Notes under the pieces: generated by a model | The model's input: only the letters and a program-made list of their open reading frames with translations | Databases searched by the model: none | Told to the model about the DNA's origin: nothing | Source of the DNA: SKVR01 sp964453995 | GTDB taxonomy: Bacteria > Bacteroidota > Bacteroidia > Bacteroidales > UBA7960 | Length of the DNA: 64,000 nt | Direction of reading: 5' to 3' | NCBI GenBank assembly: GCA_964453995.1 | Contig: CAYVQC010000001.1 | Location: 83,924-147,923, forward strand | In this document: positions 1-8,623 of the stretch, piece after piece | Layout: the number at the start of each line of letters is the position of its first letter | Numbering within the stretch: the first letter of the stretch is position 1 | Position numbers and translations under genes: made by a program

Positions 1-1
1 T

Positions 2-1135
2 GTGTTACGGGTAGCCCTTAACCAGGATGAATACCAGGATGTTGCGGTATTTACAGTGGAAAGATTTCGTGATGGAAGTGTGCAGATCCAGTTGATAGGA
101 GATGAAGCTCTTTATGGACCCAACTATATCATTGAACCACATTATGCTGAACGGCCAAATCCCGGGTATACAGGCAGATCAAGCAACTACCAGGAAACCA
201 ACATCATACATACTACAACTTATGAAGTTGCTACGTGGCCGGTGATTGTCTATATCTTCCATCCTGCTTATGTCGTTTGGCGCAGCAACTGGCACTACGG
301 ATACTATCCCGGCTGGTGGAACCCCTGGAGAACCCACTACTGGCACTATTATTACGGATATCACTACCATTCCCATGTTCACTATTATGCCTACTATCGT
401 CCCTGGAGGCATCACAGATGCGGTTTTTACAAAAACTATTACATTACCCATGTAAGACATTACTCTCCGCAGGTAACGGTAATGGTAAATACCGGAAGAT
501 ATAAAACGACCTATAGCAAACCGGAATTGCTGGCCGAAGGGAAAAAGCAATTCCAGCAAAGAAATCCCAATGGACGGCCCATGCCAGTGGCTGCTGAAAG
601 AAAAATACAATCAGAGAATAGTCCTGCTGCAGTAAATCAGAAATCCAGGCGTCCGGCCAGTGCTAAAGAATCTGCTCCCACAGCAATACCCGTTGAAGCC
701 AGGAAAGTTTCCGATACACCAGCCGCTCGTAAACAGATTAAAGAAGAAAATGGAAAACAACAACATGTTGCGCAACCCAACAGAAGATACCGCAATGAAC
801 AGCCTGCTCAAAAGCGGCCTCAGGCTGAAAAGAAAAGAGAAAGGCAGGAAAACAAATCTGTTGAAAGGTGGCAAAAAAGCAGAAATACTACAACCCCTGA
901 GGTAAGAAATAAGGCACCGGAACGTCACAGTAACAGAAGTTCGGCTAGCACAAAACCAAAGGAGCGTAACAACAGGCACACTTCAGTGGAAAGAAGTAGT
1001 AGAAAATCAAATGCAAGTCAACCATCAATAAATAAATCAGTATCCGGAAAAAGAAGTTCAGAACCATCTTCTTCCAGGATAGAAAGAAAAAGCAATAAAA
1101 GCAAAACATCAAGCAGACAACCATCTACCCGATAA
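2..1135 (+). CDS. Tyr/His/Trp-rich hypothetical protein with basic disordered tail (5' partial)
   Basis: The frame is open from the window edge, so the true start and any signal peptide lie upstream. The visible part has three zones. Residues 1-75 look folded and mixed. Residues about 75-155 are extraordinarily rich in Tyr, His and Trp, with many Gly/Tyr/His clusters and a few Pro. From about 185 to the end the chain is low-complexity Lys/Arg/Ser/Asn/Gln/Glu and probably disordered. I do not recognise a family with confidence; aromatic-rich exported proteins of this style are common in Bacteroidota, so a cell-envelope location is my inference. It ends before a bidirectional terminator and converges on the acyl-CoA dehydrogenase gene. 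Confidence 0.6.
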   Translation: MLRVALNQDEYQDVAVFTVERFRDGSVQIQLIGDEALYGPNYIIEPHYAERPNPGYTGRSSNYQETNIIHTTTYEVATWPVIVYIFHPAYVVWRSNWHYGYYPGWWNPWRTHYWHYYYGYHYHSHVHYYAYYRPWRHHRCGFYKNYYITHVRHYSPQVTVMVNTGRYKTTYSKPELLAEGKKQFQQRNPNGRPMPVAAERKIQSENSPAAVNQKSRRPASAKESAPTAIPVEARKVSDTPAARKQIKEENGKQQHVAQPNRRYRNEQPAQKRPQAEKKRERQENKSVERWQKSRNTTTPEVRNKAPERHSNRSSASTKPKERNNRHTSVERSSRKSNASQPSINKSVSGKRSSEPSSSRIERKSNKSKTSSRQPSTR

Positions 1136-1190
1136 GACTGCATAAGAGTTTTAAAAAAAATACGTATAAATACCTCTCCACCTATAACTA

Positions 1191-1226
1191 AAAAAGAGGC
1201 TGTTCCTGGCGAACAGCCTCTTTTTT
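1191..1226. terminator. Bidirectional rho-independent terminator
   Basis: A perfect 10-bp inverted repeat, GAGGCTGTTC (1196-1205) and GAACAGCCTC (1211-1220), encloses the loop CTGGC. It has A5 on its left and T6 on its right, so it can act on both strands. It sits between two convergent genes, ending at 1135 (+) and 1248 (-). Confidence 0.9.
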
Positions 1227-1247
1227 CTTATTTAGGGCCAGCAATTG

Positions 1248-2960
1248 CTATTCCCAGGAAATTTTGTAGGTTCCAAGGCTTTTTTCTTCAAAAGACCTTA
1301 TAAACTCTGCCCGGGAAGCACATTCCGTTTTGGCTTTCCTGATAAAGATCTCCATAGACTTGCGGAATTGCTGATCGCGATGGGTGTCCTGCAACAAAAG
1401 ATATCCCATGGTTATGTATCCTGCTATTTCAACAAGACGACGTGCATGAAAATCGAGCAATTCGCCATTTTTAGCTTCCATAACTGAGCGACTGAGCTGA
1501 TCAAAATCTTCAGTAAGCTCCACAAGAATATTTTTAAAATATTCAAACTCAGGTTTTACATGTACTTCTTCATATTCCCTGATCAGTTTCATATAAGAAC
1601 CATTGCTGACGGCTCTTATGGCTGCAACTACCTGCAACTGCGATGTACCTTCGTAAATGTTTGTGATTCGGGCATCGCGGAAAAGCCTTTCCACAGGAAA
1701 ATCTTTCATGTATCCTGTACCTCCATGGATCTGTAGGGCATCAGAAGCAATTTCATTGCAATATTCACTGGCAAAAAGCTTAAGCAATGGAGTAAGCGCA
1801 TCGGCAACCCTGTTATGATGCTTGGCATCATTTCTTTCTTCCGGTTCAAGTTTGCGCTCTTCCTGGATAAAAGAGTAAGCCTTATACACATCAACATAGC
1901 GGGCTGTCTCGTATAAAAGTGAACGTACTGCATCAATCTTGGCCCGCATTACCGAGAGCATTTCATATACTGCAGGATATTGGATAATGGGCTTACCAAA
2001 TTGTTCCCTCTCATAGGCATACTTGAGTGCCTCCCGATAGGCGGCTTCTGCAATACCTACAGACTGAGCACCCACGCCAAGACGCGCAGAGTTCATCAAT
2101 GACATTACATACTTTATCAGACCCATTTTGCGATCGCCAACCAGTTGTGCAGGAGCGTCCTTGAATACGAGTTCGCAGGTGGGAGATCCTTTGATACCCA
2201 GTTTATTTTCGATACGTCGAATGGTAACAGCTTTGTGTTTACGGTCGTAAACAAACAAAGACAATCCCCTTCCGTCCATGGTTCCGGGTTCAGAACGGGC
2301 CAGTACCAGACTTATATCAGCATCTCCATTGGTGATAAATCTTTTAACGCCATTCAGAAACCACTGATTTTTGTTCTCATCGAAAGTAGCCTTAAGCTGA
2401 ACAGCCTGCAGGTCAGAACCGGCATCGGGCTCTGTAAGGTCCATAGCAGCTGTGGCACCTTTGTTAAAACGGGGAAGAAACTCTTTCCTGATCTCCTCAC
2501 TGGCAAACTCGTGCAGGGTTTCCGCACAATCCTGAAGCCCCCAAATATTTGCAAAACCCGCATCAGCCCTGGAAACCAGTTCAGCAGCCATTACATAGGG
2601 AACCATAGCAAAATTCAACCCACCATATTCCCTGGGCAAAGACATTCCTATCAATCCAGCTTTGGTAAGTGTATCATGATTTTCCTGGGTTCCTTTGGCA
2701 TAAATTACCTCATTGTTGATCAGTTGTGGACCTTCATGATCTACTGATTCGGCATTGGGAGCAATGGTTTCACCACAGATCTCACCCACGATCTCGAGCA
2801 CTTTATCATATGAATCCAGTGCATCCTCATAATCCTGGAATGCATAATCAAACTGATCCTTATCAGCAAAGTTATTTTCTTTCAGCCTGATGATCTTTTC
2901 CATAAGATGGTGCTTGAGATGAAATTTCAGGCTGGGGTTGTCGGTATAAAAGTTATCCAT
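1248..2960 (-). CDS. Acyl-CoA dehydrogenase (long, 570 aa form)
   Basis: FAD flavoenzyme that oxidises acyl-CoA to 2-enoyl-CoA and passes electrons to electron transfer flavoprotein. The flavin/substrate motif TEPDAGSD lies at about residues 176-183, a second FAD-contact segment FITNGDADIS at about 208-217, and the catalytic-base motif IYEGTSQLQ at 435-443, with Glu437 where short/medium-chain enzymes place their base. At 570 residues it is longer than the usual 380, because of an N-terminal helical extension and a helical C-terminal domain after residue 450, as in the larger acyl-CoA dehydrogenases. The start is an ATG at 2960. It lies 54 bases after etfA on the same strand, so the three genes form one electron-transfer operon. 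Chain-length preference cannot be read from the sequence. Confidence 0.92.
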   Translation of the reverse strand: MDNFYTDNPSLKFHLKHHLMEKIIRLKENNFADKDQFDYAFQDYEDALDSYDKVLEIVGEICGETIAPNAESVDHEGPQLINNEVIYAKGTQENHDTLTKAGLIGMSLPREYGGLNFAMVPYVMAAELVSRADAGFANIWGLQDCAETLHEFASEEIRKEFLPRFNKGATAAMDLTEPDAGSDLQAVQLKATFDENKNQWFLNGVKRFITNGDADISLVLARSEPGTMDGRGLSLFVYDRKHKAVTIRRIENKLGIKGSPTCELVFKDAPAQLVGDRKMGLIKYVMSLMNSARLGVGAQSVGIAEAAYREALKYAYEREQFGKPIIQYPAVYEMLSVMRAKIDAVRSLLYETARYVDVYKAYSFIQEERKLEPEERNDAKHHNRVADALTPLLKLFASEYCNEIASDALQIHGGTGYMKDFPVERLFRDARITNIYEGTSQLQVVAAIRAVSNGSYMKLIREYEEVHVKPEFEYFKNILVELTEDFDQLSRSVMEAKNGELLDFHARRLVEIAGYITMGYLLLQDTHRDQQFRKSMEIFIRKAKTECASRAEFIRSFEEKSLGTYKISWE

Positions 2961-3014
2961 TTTCTTTTCTTTTAAAATTGATTAAATCCCTTGATTTACA
3001 GGGAGAATGTCCCA

Positions 3015-4058
3015 TTATTTACTGTTCTTTTTGTAGAACTTTATCATTTTGGGGATAATATCTTCCACATTACCGATGATGGTGTAATCGGCAATTTGGT
3101 TGATGGGTGCCTTGGGATCGTTGTTGATCGAGATGATTTTGGCAGATTCGTTCATTCCTGCCGTATGCTGCACTGCACCCGATATTCCGCATGCGATGTA
3201 AAGTTTTGGTCTTACGGTTACACCGGTTTGACCTACCTGGCGGGCATGATCTACAAATCCTGCGTCAACGGCTGCCCTGGAGGCACCAACTTCGCCCCCC
3301 AATACTTCGGCAAGCTCAAACAGCATATCAAAGTTTTCCTTTGAGCCTACACCATAACCCCCGGAAATAATGATTTGCGAATTCTTGATGTTGATTTTTT
3401 GTTTTTCAATATGTCTTTCAATAATCTCTACTGCCATGTGGCTTTCATTGATTATTGTATCAACATTAACATAGTTTACTTCGCCTTTGTGGGCAGGATT
3501 GTATACTTCTTTTTTCATAACCCCTTCCCTAACGGTAGCCATTTGTGGTCTGGTATCAGGGTTGATGATGGTGGCAATAATATTACCACCAAAAGCAGGT
3601 CTGATTTGATACAAAAGGTTTTTGTATTCTTTTTTGGTTTTATTTTCGGTATGATCGCCAAAAACCAAACTGGTACAATCGGCTGTTAATCCACATTTTA
3701 ATGACGATGCCACACGGGGAGCCAGATCGCGTCCTACTGAAGTGGCGCCAAAAAGGGCAATTTCAGGTTCTTCCTGTTTGAAAAGACTTACAATGATTTC
3801 GGTATGAGGAAGGGTAAGATAGGGATAAAGCCTTGAATTGTCGGCAATATGCACTACATCGGCACCAAAAGGAAAAATTTGTTCTTCAATTCCTTTAAGG
3901 TTATGCCCAATAACAATGGCCTCTAATTTACGGTCAATTTCATTGGCGAGCTTGCGGCCTTTGGTAAGCAGTTCAAGACTTACTTCGGCCACATGACCGT
4001 CTTCAATTTCGCAATAAACAAATATATTATTCACTGTAGTAGATTTTTCGTTTTTCAA
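3015..4058 (-). CDS. etfA: Electron transfer flavoprotein alpha subunit
   Basis: FAD-binding subunit of the ETF heterodimer. The N-terminal half is the ETF domain. The C-terminal FAD domain carries SGGYGVGSKENF, then VGASRAAVDAGF, GQTGVTVRPKLYIACGISGA and the NNDPKAPI segment, all typical. The family usually has Arg where this protein has Tyr (GGYGV instead of GGRGV). The extended reading frame begins with TTG at 4058; a GTG at 4034 gives VNNIFVYCEIEDG, which matches the usual family start better and may be the true one. There is no ATG option. It lies 9 bases after etfB, so the two are surely co-transcribed. Confidence 0.95.
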   Translation of the reverse strand: MKNEKSTTVNNIFVYCEIEDGHVAEVSLELLTKGRKLANEIDRKLEAIVIGHNLKGIEEQIFPFGADVVHIADNSRLYPYLTLPHTEIIVSLFKQEEPEIALFGATSVGRDLAPRVASSLKCGLTADCTSLVFGDHTENKTKKEYKNLLYQIRPAFGGNIIATIINPDTRPQMATVREGVMKKEVYNPAHKGEVNYVNVDTIINESHMAVEIIERHIEKQKINIKNSQIIISGGYGVGSKENFDMLFELAEVLGGEVGASRAAVDAGFVDHARQVGQTGVTVRPKLYIACGISGAVQHTAGMNESAKIISINNDPKAPINQIADYTIIGNVEDIIPKMIKFYKKNSK

Positions 4059-4067
4059 TGATTTTTG

Positions 4068-4937
4068 TTATCCGATCACGTGGCTATCGATGAGCTCTTT
4101 CATGAGGAAATCAATATCCTTGTCTTCGGGGGTAAGTTGAACCGAGTCTTTTTTGGCAAGAACAACGTTTTCAATCTTCTTTACCTTTGTTGGTGAGCCT
4201 GATAGTCCCAGGTATTGCACATCAGCGTCAAGATCGGCCACACTCCATTCCTCGATACGCAGATAGGGTTTGTTAGTCATCATTTCGGTGTAGTCCTTGG
4301 TTTCTTCCACCAGCTCAGATACAGTGCGTGAGTGTTTATATTTCATGAGCAACTTGGCATTGCGGGGTCTGCAGGCTGGTGCAGAGCTATGAACGGTAAT
4401 GAGCAAAGGTGTTTTACATTTCACCAATTCAACACCTCTTTCAAGCCGTCTTTTGATGAGGAGTTCATCCTGGTTTACTTCTTCAATTTCTTCACAATAG
4501 GTAACCTGTGGGATTTTAAGTTTTTCGGCCACCTGGGGTCCTACCTGTGCAGTATCACCATCAATAGCCTGCCTTCCGGCAATTACCAGGTGTGGTTCCA
4601 GCTTTTTTACCGCAAGACTGATGGCATAAGATGTAGCCAGTGTATCAGAACCGGCAAACTTCCTGTCAGTGATAAGGTATCCACCAGTAGCTCCTCTGTA
4701 GAGTGCTTCGCGAATAACCTCAGCGGCCCTGGGAGGACCCATGGTGAGGATAATAATTTCAGCATCTTCAATTTTATCTTTAACCTTTAGTGCCTGTTCG
4801 AGGGCATGAAGGTCTTCCGGATTGAAGATCGCCGGCAGTGCACTACGGTTTACCGTACCATCTGCCTTCATGGCATCCTTACCCACATTGCGGGTATCGG
4901 GTACTTGTTTGGCTAATACAACAATTCTAAAACTCAT
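4068..4937 (-). CDS. etfB: Electron transfer flavoprotein beta subunit
   Basis: AMP-binding partner of EtfA, accepting electrons from acyl-CoA dehydrogenase. The start MSFRIVVLAKQVPDT is the standard family opening. ITMGPPRAAEVIREAL, IAGRQAIDGDTAQVGPQVAE and the C-terminal PTKVKKIE block are conserved ETF-beta segments. At 289 residues it is slightly longer than the classical 250-260, as is common in this phylum. It is the first gene of etfB-etfA-acyl-CoA dehydrogenase. The ATG at 4937 is unambiguous. Confidence 0.95.
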   Translation of the reverse strand: MSFRIVVLAKQVPDTRNVGKDAMKADGTVNRSALPAIFNPEDLHALEQALKVKDKIEDAEIIILTMGPPRAAEVIREALYRGATGGYLITDRKFAGSDTLATSYAISLAVKKLEPHLVIAGRQAIDGDTAQVGPQVAEKLKIPQVTYCEEIEEVNQDELLIKRRLERGVELVKCKTPLLITVHSSAPACRPRNAKLLMKYKHSRTVSELVEETKDYTEMMTNKPYLRIEEWSVADLDADVQYLGLSGSPTKVKKIENVVLAKKDSVQLTPEDKDIDFLMKELIDSHVIG

Positions 4938-5039
4938 GTAGTTAAGATTTTCGCTATTAAATAATTGGTAAAATAATTTGCTGTTTTGCAGGGTAATACT
5001 GGCTTCTTCCGGAGCTATTGCTTCACCCTGGGGTTCTTC

Positions 5040-5882
5040 TTAATGCTTCTCATCACAATCACCCTGGCATACGAAACAGTCATTGATGAGCTTATCACTT
5101 ATACCCATAGAGGAATACCCGCCATCATGGAAGAGATTTTGCATAGTGACCATTTTGGTATAATCAGAGAAAAGTGAAATACAATAAATGGCACACTCTT
5201 CGGATGTTGCATTTCCCAGAGGCGACATACAGTTTGCATAGGTATAAAAAGCATTAAATCCTTTTACTCCCTGCCCTGCAGTAGTAATGGTAGGGGATTG
5301 TGAAACGGTATTAACTCTTACCTTACGGCGTTTTCCGTAGTGGTAACCGAAACTTCGTGCAATAGATTCAAGCATTGCCTTTGCCTGTGCCATATCGCTG
5401 TATGATGAAAAGGTACGCTGGGCAGCTATATAACTTAAGGCTACTACACTTCCCCATTCATTTATTGCATCAAGGTTCCAGGCTGTCTGTAATACTTTAT
5501 GCAAAGAAATAGCAGAAACATCAAGGGTTTTCTGCAGGTAGTTGTAGTCAAGTTCAGTATAATGTAGTCCTTTCCTTACATTGGGCGACATCCCCACTGA
5601 GTGAAGGATAAAATCAATCTTTCCATCCAGTATTTTCATGCTTTCCTGGAAAAGGTTCTCCAAATCATCAACCTGTGTTATGTCGGCCGAAATAACCTCC
5701 GCCCCGGTTTTTTCACCCAGCCTGAATATATCACCTTTTCTTAAGGCTACAGGTGCGTTGGTTAGGGTAAAGGTTGCTCCTTCTGCTTTAGCGTGCTCCG
5801 CCACTTTCCAGGCAATGGAATTTTCATCCAATGCACCGAAAATTATTCCTCTTTTTCCTTTCAACAAATTGTGCGACATCAT
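5040..5882 (-). CDS. fabI: Enoyl-[acyl-carrier-protein] reductase (NADH)
   Basis: Catalyses the last step of fatty-acid elongation. It is a short-chain dehydrogenase-fold protein: the nucleotide-binding GALDENSIAW lies at about residues 16-25, HSVGMSP at 94-100, and the FabI-type catalytic set is Tyr151, Tyr161 and Lys168 (Y-x6-K). Two adjacent ATGs (5882 and 5879) are possible starts. The C-terminus is odd: the last 12 residues contain three cysteines (C-x2-C-x3-C) in an acidic setting, which I do not know from FabI. The gene follows recN by 2-3 bases, so it is probably translated from the recN transcript. Confidence 0.92.
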   Translation of the reverse strand: MMSHNLLKGKRGIIFGALDENSIAWKVAEHAKAEGATFTLTNAPVALRKGDIFRLGEKTGAEVISADITQVDDLENLFQESMKILDGKIDFILHSVGMSPNVRKGLHYTELDYNYLQKTLDVSAISLHKVLQTAWNLDAINEWGSVVALSYIAAQRTFSSYSDMAQAKAMLESIARSFGYHYGKRRKVRVNTVSQSPTITTAGQGVKGFNAFYTYANCMSPLGNATSEECAIYCISLFSDYTKMVTMQNLFHDGGYSSMGISDKLINDCFVCQGDCDEKH

Positions 5883-5884
5883 AT

Positions 5885-7558
5885 TTAGTTTTTATTAATA
5901 TTTTGTTTGTCAAATAGTTCTTCTGCTGCCTGGAAAACGGCAGGGCCAGGGTTTTTACCTCCCAGCATCTGTGCTATTTCATGCACCCTCTCGTAAGCAC
6001 TTACCTCCTTTACGAGGGTTTTGGTAAATTGGTTTTCAACCTTTTTATAAACCACAAAATGCTTTTTACCCCTTGCAGCAACCTGGGGCAGATGTGTTAC
6101 AGAAATTACCTGCATATTGCCCGATATCTTTTCGAGAATGCGCGCCATTTTAAACCCGATTTCCCCCGACACACCGCTGTCTATTTCATCAAAAATAATG
6201 GTAGGTAAAAGGTTTTTAATAGATATCACCGATTTCACCGCCAACATCAACCTGGATAATTCGCCTCCGGAGGCCACTTTGGAAAGTTCCTGAGGGGTTG
6301 ATCCCTTGTTGGCTGAGAATAGAAACTCCAATTGATCAACTCCATTTGTGTGCAGGTGCTCTGCCGGACTAATGGTGGCTTTGAACCGGCCATCAGGCAT
6401 CCCAAGTTCATGCAGTATAGAGTTGATCTGTTCTTCCAGGGTGGGTACATGTTTTTTGCGGGAAGCAGAGATTTGACGAGCCATCAGTGAGAGGGCTTCC
6501 TTACGGGTTTCAACATCTTTCTCGAGGTTGGTAATATCCTGCTCAAGCGTTTCAAAGCTGTTTATACGGTTTCTAAAATCGTCCCTGATCATTATTAAAT
6601 CATCCAGTGATTCAGCATTGTGTTTGTGCAAGAGCTTTTGCAGTAAGTCAAATCTTTGCTGGAGTTGCTGGGTTCTCGCAGGATCATCTTCCACATCCTG
6701 TTTCAGGGTGGCAATTTCAGCACCAATATCCTTAAGTTCAATATTGCACGATTCAATTCTTGAAAACAACTCTTCGTAGCTGGCACTATACTTTTGCAAA
6801 GGCTTGAGCAATTGGCTCATTTCATTGAGAAGCGAAAGAATATTTTCGGGGCTGTTCAGAAGCAGAAAGTCAGCCTTTTCGAGGTTGTATTTTATCTCTC
6901 CGATATTGTTAAGAATCTCCAGCTCTGCAGAAACTTCTTCCAGTTCTCCTGGCAACAGGGCTGCTTTGTATAGTTCATCGTACTGAAACTGGAAGTAATC
7001 AAGCTCTGCCCTGGTTTGTTGTTCTTTCTCTTTAAGTTCAGAAAGGAGATTTTCTTTTTCTTTGAGCTTGAAGTATGCATCGCGATAATCTTCTACCTGC
7101 TTAGTAATACCTGCCCACTGATCCACAAGATTATAGCGGAATACAGAATTGGCAAAAAGCAGGCTTTGGTGCTGGGAATGAATATCGATCAGTTTTTCGG
7201 CAAAAAGTTTAAGTGTGGCGAGATTTACGGGTGTATCGTTGATGAAAGCCCTTGATTTACCCTGTGGAGTAATTTCTCTTCTGAAAAGAGTTTGATCATC
7301 ATAGTCAAGTTCATTCTTCGCGAATAAATCTTCGAACCCCAGGTCTCTGATGAAAAAAACGCCCTCAATAATGCACTTGTTATCCTTATTTAAAAGCACG
7401 CGTGTATCGGCTCTCTGCCCAAGAATAAGTGCCAGGGCACCCAGCAAAATGGATTTTCCTGCCCCTGTTTCTCCCGTGATGATAGTAAGCCCATCATCGA
7501 AGCTGATGTCCAGTTTTTCAATCAGGGCATAGTTTTCAATCAAAAGACTTTTGAGCAT
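5885..7558 (-). CDS. recN: DNA repair protein RecN
   Basis: SMC-like ATPase that acts in double-strand break repair. Walker A GETGAGKS lies at residues 29-36, followed by QHQSLLFANS, a long central coiled-coil arm (about 150-370), then the ABC signature region VASGGELSRLMLA and Walker B TIIFDEIDSGVSG. The length of 558 fits the family. I chose the ATG at 7558; the frame also opens at a TTG three codons upstream (7567), but family members normally begin MLxxLxIxNYALI. It sits between porD and fabI in a leftward cluster. Confidence 0.95.
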   Translation of the reverse strand: MLKSLLIENYALIEKLDISFDDGLTIITGETGAGKSILLGALALILGQRADTRVLLNKDNKCIIEGVFFIRDLGFEDLFAKNELDYDDQTLFRREITPQGKSRAFINDTPVNLATLKLFAEKLIDIHSQHQSLLFANSVFRYNLVDQWAGITKQVEDYRDAYFKLKEKENLLSELKEKEQQTRAELDYFQFQYDELYKAALLPGELEEVSAELEILNNIGEIKYNLEKADFLLLNSPENILSLLNEMSQLLKPLQKYSASYEELFSRIESCNIELKDIGAEIATLKQDVEDDPARTQQLQQRFDLLQKLLHKHNAESLDDLIMIRDDFRNRINSFETLEQDITNLEKDVETRKEALSLMARQISASRKKHVPTLEEQINSILHELGMPDGRFKATISPAEHLHTNGVDQLEFLFSANKGSTPQELSKVASGGELSRLMLAVKSVISIKNLLPTIIFDEIDSGVSGEIGFKMARILEKISGNMQVISVTHLPQVAARGKKHFVVYKKVENQFTKTLVKEVSAYERVHEIAQMLGGKNPGPAVFQAAEELFDKQNINKN

Positions 7559-7663
7559 GTGAACCAAGGCTACAATTTAGCGAAGCCACAAAGATAGTAA
7601 ACTTTGCAATACAGTCGCGGTTGAAAATTCCAAACTTAAAAAGGGGTTTAAAACGCAAAAACA

Positions 7664-8581
7664 CTATTGCCTTGAAGGTTGTTGGGGTTGGCTGATGCGC
7701 CGGTAGCGGGCACTATTGGCAGGGTCTATTTCTGAAAGAATTTGCACCACCTGGTTTTGTTCCATGCTGGGGGCTTCGGTAAAGAGGTTTACCAGTTCAT
7801 CTCCTTTGGTGGTCATCATGATGTTCATGAGGTAACTTCCAGGCCGTTGGCGATGAGTGCGTTGCATCATTTCAAGAGCACTCACAACTTCGGCCCGCGC
7901 CATATCCATATTGTCGGTCATGCGGTCGAAGCCAAGCCGGTGGTAGGTATAAAGTGCCTGGCGGATTCCTGAATATTGCGAGTTGAATAAATTCTCTGTA
8001 AGCCAGTAGCGGTTTCTTTGTCCTTCAAAAGATTTCCAGCCTCTTTCAGGGGCATTTTGCGCAAGGTTTACAATGGCCTGCGCTTTTTCGAAATAAGGAG
8101 TGCCCCCCATGGGAGTGAAGGTTTCGAAGTCGAATCCAATAATGATATAGGCATAGAAGGCAAGCACAGAGGTAAGGTTATCGGTAAAGGTATTATCTGC
8201 ATATTCGAGCGACTGATTTTCCACGTACCGAAAAGAAAAATCCCTGTCATTATGATTGAGAACAGGGCTGCTGTAGGATGACTTGAAGATGGGCCTGCGC
8301 GATTGCACCTGTATGGTTCCCCGATATTCATCACTTCCCACTTTCTCGTTTACAGTGATCAAAATGCTTGCCTCGATCCTTTCTTCCGGCTTGTATTGAT
8401 ATTCGGTCCAGTTGCGCTGGTTCATGAATTCATAAATGGATGACTGCAGTGTTTGTAAAATTTGCCTGTCGGTTTCAGACATCCCCGGTGAGCTGATCTG
8501 GACCATGCACTGCAATTCCTGCCCTTTTAAAGCGGTGAAAGATAATATGGCTAAAATCAGGAAGAGAAAGTTTTTTTTCAT
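7664..8581 (-). CDS. porD: DUF4835 / PorD-like type IX secretion protein
   Basis: Exported protein of the family that includes Porphyromonas PorD, needed for type IX secretion. The signal peptide MKKNFLFLILAILSF is followed by a short hydrophilic region ending KGQ, so I chose the ATG at 8581; the reading frame opens 11 codons earlier. Family-typical segments are the early ELQCMVQISSP, the IIIGFDFETFTPMGG block near the middle, YFEKAQAIVNLAQ, GWKSFEGQRNRYWL and the late YHRLGFDRM. The neighbours coaBC and recN are the usual ones for this family in Bacteroidota. Its presence suggests, but does not prove, that the organism has type IX secretion. Confidence 0.9.
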   Translation of the reverse strand: MKKNFLFLILAILSFTALKGQELQCMVQISSPGMSETDRQILQTLQSSIYEFMNQRNWTEYQYKPEERIEASILITVNEKVGSDEYRGTIQVQSRRPIFKSSYSSPVLNHNDRDFSFRYVENQSLEYADNTFTDNLTSVLAFYAYIIIGFDFETFTPMGGTPYFEKAQAIVNLAQNAPERGWKSFEGQRNRYWLTENLFNSQYSGIRQALYTYHRLGFDRMTDNMDMARAEVVSALEMMQRTHRQRPGSYLMNIMMTTKGDELVNLFTEAPSMEQNQVVQILSEIDPANSARYRRISQPQQPSRQ

Positions 8582-8623
8582 ATTATATGAGATGAAATTC
8601 GGCATTTTTATCAATGCGGCATT

